A stretch of DNA of 64,000 bases from Nitrospirota bacterium. Lineage in GTDB: Bacteria; JACPQY01. The stretch is from positions 110,628 to 174,627 of the forward strand of contig JACPAV010000002.1 of NCBI GenBank assembly GCA_016180645.1. The letters are read 5' to 3'. The notes under the pieces were generated by a model. That model was not told the DNA's origin and did not search any database. It saw only the letters and a list, made by a program, of their open reading frames with translations. Shown piece after piece: positions 61,005 to 64,000 of this stretch; position 1 is the stretch's first letter, and each line of letters begins with the position of its first letter. Made by a program: the position numbers and the translations under genes.

Positions 61005-62177
61005 TTACCCCGCCACCCTTTCGAACGGCAGATCGCAAAACGTCTTGGTGATCAGGCGGGCGTCCATCGGCAGTTCTTTCAAGACGCGCACGATTCTCTC
61101 GGACGACCGACCATCGCCGAAGGGACTTGCGATCCCCTCGAGTCCCGCGCGAAAAGCAGGTGACATCGCCCTGCCAATTCCCTCCACAATCTGATCACGA
61201 GAATAACCGACGTCGATGACGTTTCTCGCCCGCGTCCTCCCTGTCTGACGAGAGCCGATGTTGACCACCGGAAGCGCGAACGAGGGCGCTTCGATGATAC
61301 CGCTCGATGAATTTCCAACCATCGCGCCGGCCGTCGCCATCATACTAAAGTAGGCGTGGTACCCCAGGTTGTCGACAAAGCAGGCTTGGGGGTGCGCAGC
61401 CACGAAGGGCCTGATCCTCTCACGGATGACGCGCCCCCCGGCGTCCGCGTTGGGCATCGTAAACACGAGCGGCCGATCGATCTCCTTCAAGGCCTGCAAC
61501 AACTCCCCGACCTGCCACTCGGTCTGCTCACTCTCCAGTGTGACCGGATGGTACGTCACCAACAGGGGCGGCCTCTCCAATCGCATGGACAACCGGCTCT
61601 CCAGTTCCTCGCGAGTGAGCGGCCGGAAGGAGGCGAGATTGTCCAGGCTCAGCGCGCCGGACACCATGACACGCCAAGGTTCTTCCCCCATCTGGACCAG
61701 GCGCCTTCGATAATCTTCCGTGGCGACAAAGTGCAGGTGGCTCAATTTCGTGATGGAGTGGCGGAAGGCGTCGTCCAGGGCCCCCTGCGTGATTTCACCT
61801 CCGTGGATGTGGGCCACCGGAATCTTGAAAGGGGCAGCCGCTATAACCGACGCATGGATCTCAAATCGATCTCCCAACACCACCAGAAAATCGGGCCGGG
61901 CATGGGAGAAAGCTTGAGCCATTCCCAGGATTCCAAGCCCCATCGACTTGGCCATGCCCTCAGGGGTATCGGACGAGAGGAGCATCTCGATCCGTTCCGC
62001 AATCGGTATCCCATCCGCCTCGATTTCCTTCACGGTCAGTCCAAACTCCGGAGAAAGGTGCGCAGAGGCAACCATCAAGCGCAAACTCAGGTCGGGGTCC
62101 CCCTCAATTCGATGCAGCAGAGGCCGATAGATCGTGTAGTCGGATCGGCCGACCGTTACGACTCCGATCGTCCTCAC
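61005..62177 (-). CDS. legG: LegG/NeuC-type hydrolysing NDP-sugar 2-epimerase
   Basis: 390 residues from GTG 62177 (VRTIGVVTVGRSDY), chosen because family members start here and a GGGGGCGG stretch precedes it. Marks: VVLGDRFEIHASVIAAAPFKIPVAHIHGGEITQGALDDAFRHSITKLSHLHFVAT, VSGALSLDN, LVTYHPVTLE and GNSSSGIIEAPSF. It removes the nucleotide and inverts C2, giving the sugar that the NeuB/LegI synthase condenses with phosphoenolpyruvate. The synthase at 29919 is 31 kb away; another could lie beyond the window. Confidence 0.9.
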   Translation of the reverse strand: MRTIGVVTVGRSDYTIYRPLLHRIEGDPDLSLRLMVASAHLSPEFGLTVKEIEADGIPIAERIEMLLSSDTPEGMAKSMGLGILGMAQAFSHARPDFLVVLGDRFEIHASVIAAAPFKIPVAHIHGGEITQGALDDAFRHSITKLSHLHFVATEDYRRRLVQMGEEPWRVMVSGALSLDNLASFRPLTREELESRLSMRLERPPLLVTYHPVTLESEQTEWQVGELLQALKEIDRPLVFTMPNADAGGRVIRERIRPFVAAHPQACFVDNLGYHAYFSMMATAGAMVGNSSSGIIEAPSFALPVVNIGSRQTGRTRARNVIDVGYSRDQIVEGIGRAMSPAFRAGLEGIASPFGDGRSSERIVRVLKELPMDARLITKTFCDLPFERVAG

Positions 62178-62226
62178 GCCGGCCCGCCCCCGGCCCACGC
62201 CACCGCCCCCGAGGGTCGGAATGAGG

Positions 62227-63030
62227 TCACCACGTGGTCCAGCCTCCGTCCACAACCAAGTTGTGGCCCGTTACATACCCGGACAGATCGCTGGCCAAGA
62301 AGGCCAAGGCGCCTTTTATGTCTTCGTCCGTCGCCATTCGCGCCAAAGGAGTACGGTCGACATAGCGCCGCTTGAACTTTCCCAAGCCCTCCCGCTCCAG
62401 TCCCCCCGGACTGATGGCATTGACCCGGATTCGCGGCGCCAGAACGGTTGCGAGATACCGAGTCAGTTGGAGGAGTCCCCCTTTGGATGCCCCGTACGCC
62501 GCGGGGTTGGCGAGCGACGTACTCCGGTACAGCCGTGGATCGGGGCCGACCAGACCATACGTTGAGGCAAGGAAAATCACGGAGGCATGGCCCGACCGCG
62601 CCAAGGCCTCTTTTGCCTCCTGGACCATGACGAATGGAGCGGTCATGTTGACCCGCATGGCCGCGTCCCAGGCGCTCACGGTCTGATTTCTGAACGGAAC
62701 CGCCCAGCCCTTGGATCGGGTCGTGCCCACCCAGGCCGCGCAGTGGACAACGATGTCCAGCCCGCCGAGTCGGCGGACCGCGGATCTGACCGCGCCTCTC
62801 GTTGCCTTTTCGTTGCTCAGGTCGCAGACCAGGGGAACCACGGTGCGGCCCTTTGAAGAGGGTAATTCTTCAAGAAGTTTCAGAGTGCCCGCTTTGTTCG
62901 CGTCCAACACGCCCAGACTGGCCCCCATCTCCAGCAAGGTTCCACAGACGACCCGTCCGATCCTCCCGGCCCCACCCGTGACCAGCGCGATCCGTCCACG
63001 AAGGTCCGCTAGTTGCCCGATTGTGCGCAT
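62227..63030 (-). CDS. PtmA-like short-chain dehydrogenase
   Basis: 267 residues, classical SDR. Marks: RIALVTGGAGRIGRVVCGTLLEMGASLGVLD, the ASTYGLVGPDPRLY segment, YGASKGGLLQLTRYLA (YxxxK), and the C-terminal HNLVVDGGWTTW. SDRs of this type (PtmA) accompany legionaminic genes in Campylobacter, where PtmA helps make glucosamine precursors. The role here is by analogy. It lies 49 bp upstream of legG on the same strand. Confidence 0.78.
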   Translation of the reverse strand: MRTIGQLADLRGRIALVTGGAGRIGRVVCGTLLEMGASLGVLDANKAGTLKLLEELPSSKGRTVVPLVCDLSNEKATRGAVRSAVRRLGGLDIVVHCAAWVGTTRSKGWAVPFRNQTVSAWDAAMRVNMTAPFVMVQEAKEALARSGHASVIFLASTYGLVGPDPRLYRSTSLANPAAYGASKGGLLQLTRYLATVLAPRIRVNAISPGGLEREGLGKFKRRYVDRTPLARMATDEDIKGALAFLASDLSGYVTGHNLVVDGGWTTW

Positions 63031-63130
63031 GCGGCAGGCGCCTTTTTCAGCCGGGAAAGCCGCGCCGAACCGCTCCTCCCGACCGAGGCGAGGGTGATCG
63101 GCGGACCATCAGATCTGCCCTGCCGAGGGA

Positions 63131-64000
63131 TCAACGGTGTTTCGCGCTTAGTCGGCCAAATCCTTCAGACGCCTTCTTGTGATTGGGTTCTACTTTGAGG
63201 CAGTGCTCGAAGAATTCCCTTGCTCCTTCAGGATCCGACTGAGAAAGCCGTATGCATCCCATGTGATACCAGGCGCCGGACACGAGTTGGCGGAGCGGTG
63301 CGGCGGCAACGATGGCCCGGAACAGTTCTTCGCTCTCTTGGAGCCTGCCCAACTGTTCCCAGTAAGACGCAATCTTGTAGATGGGAGTCCAATCTTCAGG
63401 TAGCTTCTGCCGTGAAGAGATCACGGACGCAAGATGCATGGCGGAATCCAGTCGGTCGCGAAAGGCCCCCGATGCATGCTCTCCTGGGAACGCCACGAAC
63501 AGAGCCCTGTGAGGCCTTGCGGTTTCGTAGAAGTGATCGGCCCGAGGATGGACCTCCAGTACGACCGAAAAACCGGCGGCGTAGGCCATCATGGCCACGG
63601 CTTCCCTGGAAGGAACGATCGTCACGCCAGCGACGTGGGTAAGCCGGGAATGGGTGTCGGGTTCATAGCGGACCATCATGGGAGCCAACTGCTTCGCCGC
63701 AAGCGGGGCGTATCCGAATGATTTCTCGACGGTGGCGACGCCGCCGTCGAAAGCCTGGGTCTCGATGACGCATACTTTTCGGGTGACCGAGCGGATGTTG
63801 CGGAGCGCTCCAACGGGATTGTCCAGATGGTAGATCAAGCCCAGGCACAGGGTGATGTCGAACTCGCCTACCGAGGCCGGCGAAATATCGAACACGTCCA
63901 TCTGTTTGAAATCGATGCCGGAAAGTTGCTGATCGGCCGCCAGCGATCGCGCAAATTCGAGGCCTTCGATGCGAGCATCTGTCCCCAGCACGTTCTGGGC
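63131..64000 (-). CDS. Methyltransferase with C-terminal TPR-like repeat (partial; runs off the window)
   Basis: The frame is open through base 64000, so the N-terminus is missing. The visible 289 residues begin inside a class I methyltransferase fold: VLGTDARIEGLEFARS (acidic strand), DVFDISPASVGEFDITLCLGLIYHLDNPVGALRNI. Residues 210-285 form helical pairs (WEQLGRLQESEELFRAIVAAAP, MGCIRLSQSDPEGAREFFEHCLKVEPN) that read as two TPR units. It is the upstream-most visible member of the minus-strand glycan set. Confidence 0.78.
   Translation of the reverse strand, partial: AQNVLGTDARIEGLEFARSLAADQQLSGIDFKQMDVFDISPASVGEFDITLCLGLIYHLDNPVGALRNIRSVTRKVCVIETQAFDGGVATVEKSFGYAPLAAKQLAPMMVRYEPDTHSRLTHVAGVTIVPSREAVAMMAYAAGFSVVLEVHPRADHFYETARPHRALFVAFPGEHASGAFRDRLDSAMHLASVISSRQKLPEDWTPIYKIASYWEQLGRLQESEELFRAIVAAAPLRQLVSGAWYHMGCIRLSQSDPEGAREFFEHCLKVEPNHKKASEGFGRLSAKHR

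Overview
This window comes from a Gram-negative bacterium with GC-rich DNA. Evidence for an outer membrane is beta-barrel proteins, a lipoprotein signal, and heptose and nonulosonic-acid sugar genes. Codon use looks uniform. Neither tRNA encodes its CCA end. I cannot name a taxon from the sequence; a deep-branching, proteobacteria-like or candidate-phylum organism is likely but is inference.

Positions 1-24,600 are mainly metabolic: a CcdA-thioredoxin fusion, EtfAB, a PIG-L deacetylase, a WecA/TagO-type glycan initiator and a cytochrome c. They are followed by four signature genes of the ethylmalonyl-CoA (EMC) pathway for acetyl-CoA assimilation: ecm, ccr, mch and mcd. mcd-mch-ccr form a tight operon; ecm is separated from ccr by a small surface-protein island. 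After trpD, an outer membrane barrel gene and a second tRNA come a glycosyltransferase, a quinone reductase, and a glycyl radical enzyme with its activase. A phasin-like gene and phaR follow. EtfAB accepts electrons from Mcd, and the PHA genes share the C4 acyl-CoA pool with the EMC pathway, so this half reads as a C2-assimilation and storage region.

Positions 25,700-29,700 hold a 319-bp MITE-like element with terminal inverted repeats and a 5-bp target duplication, a set of hairpin repeats, a B12-type radical SAM gene and an FAD oxidoreductase.

Positions 29,900-64,000 are one large surface-glycan region. A plus-strand set contains NeuB, a hydroxyacid dehydrogenase, a glycosyltransferase, epimerases and a probable UDP-FucNAc trio. 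A run of about 20 minus-strand genes (40,911-64,000, open at the end) carries legionaminic-acid-type genes (LegB, LegC, LegG, a PtmE-like nucleotidyltransferase, a PtmA-like SDR), a DUF115/Maf-like protein, heptose-type enzymes, and a radical SAM/FemAB/methyltransferase module. No flippase, polymerase, ABC exporter, flagellin or CMP-sugar synthetase is visible here.

Most notable points: a tetranucleotide repeat that puts a lipoprotein gene out of frame (candidate phase switch); partial copies of the 3' end of both tRNA-Pro genes just downstream of them; a nucleotide-sugar dehydrogenase without the catalytic cysteine; a reversed-order heptose-type kinase/nucleotidyltransferase; a glycyl radical enzyme of unknown substrate; and a shared inverted-repeat promoter motif.
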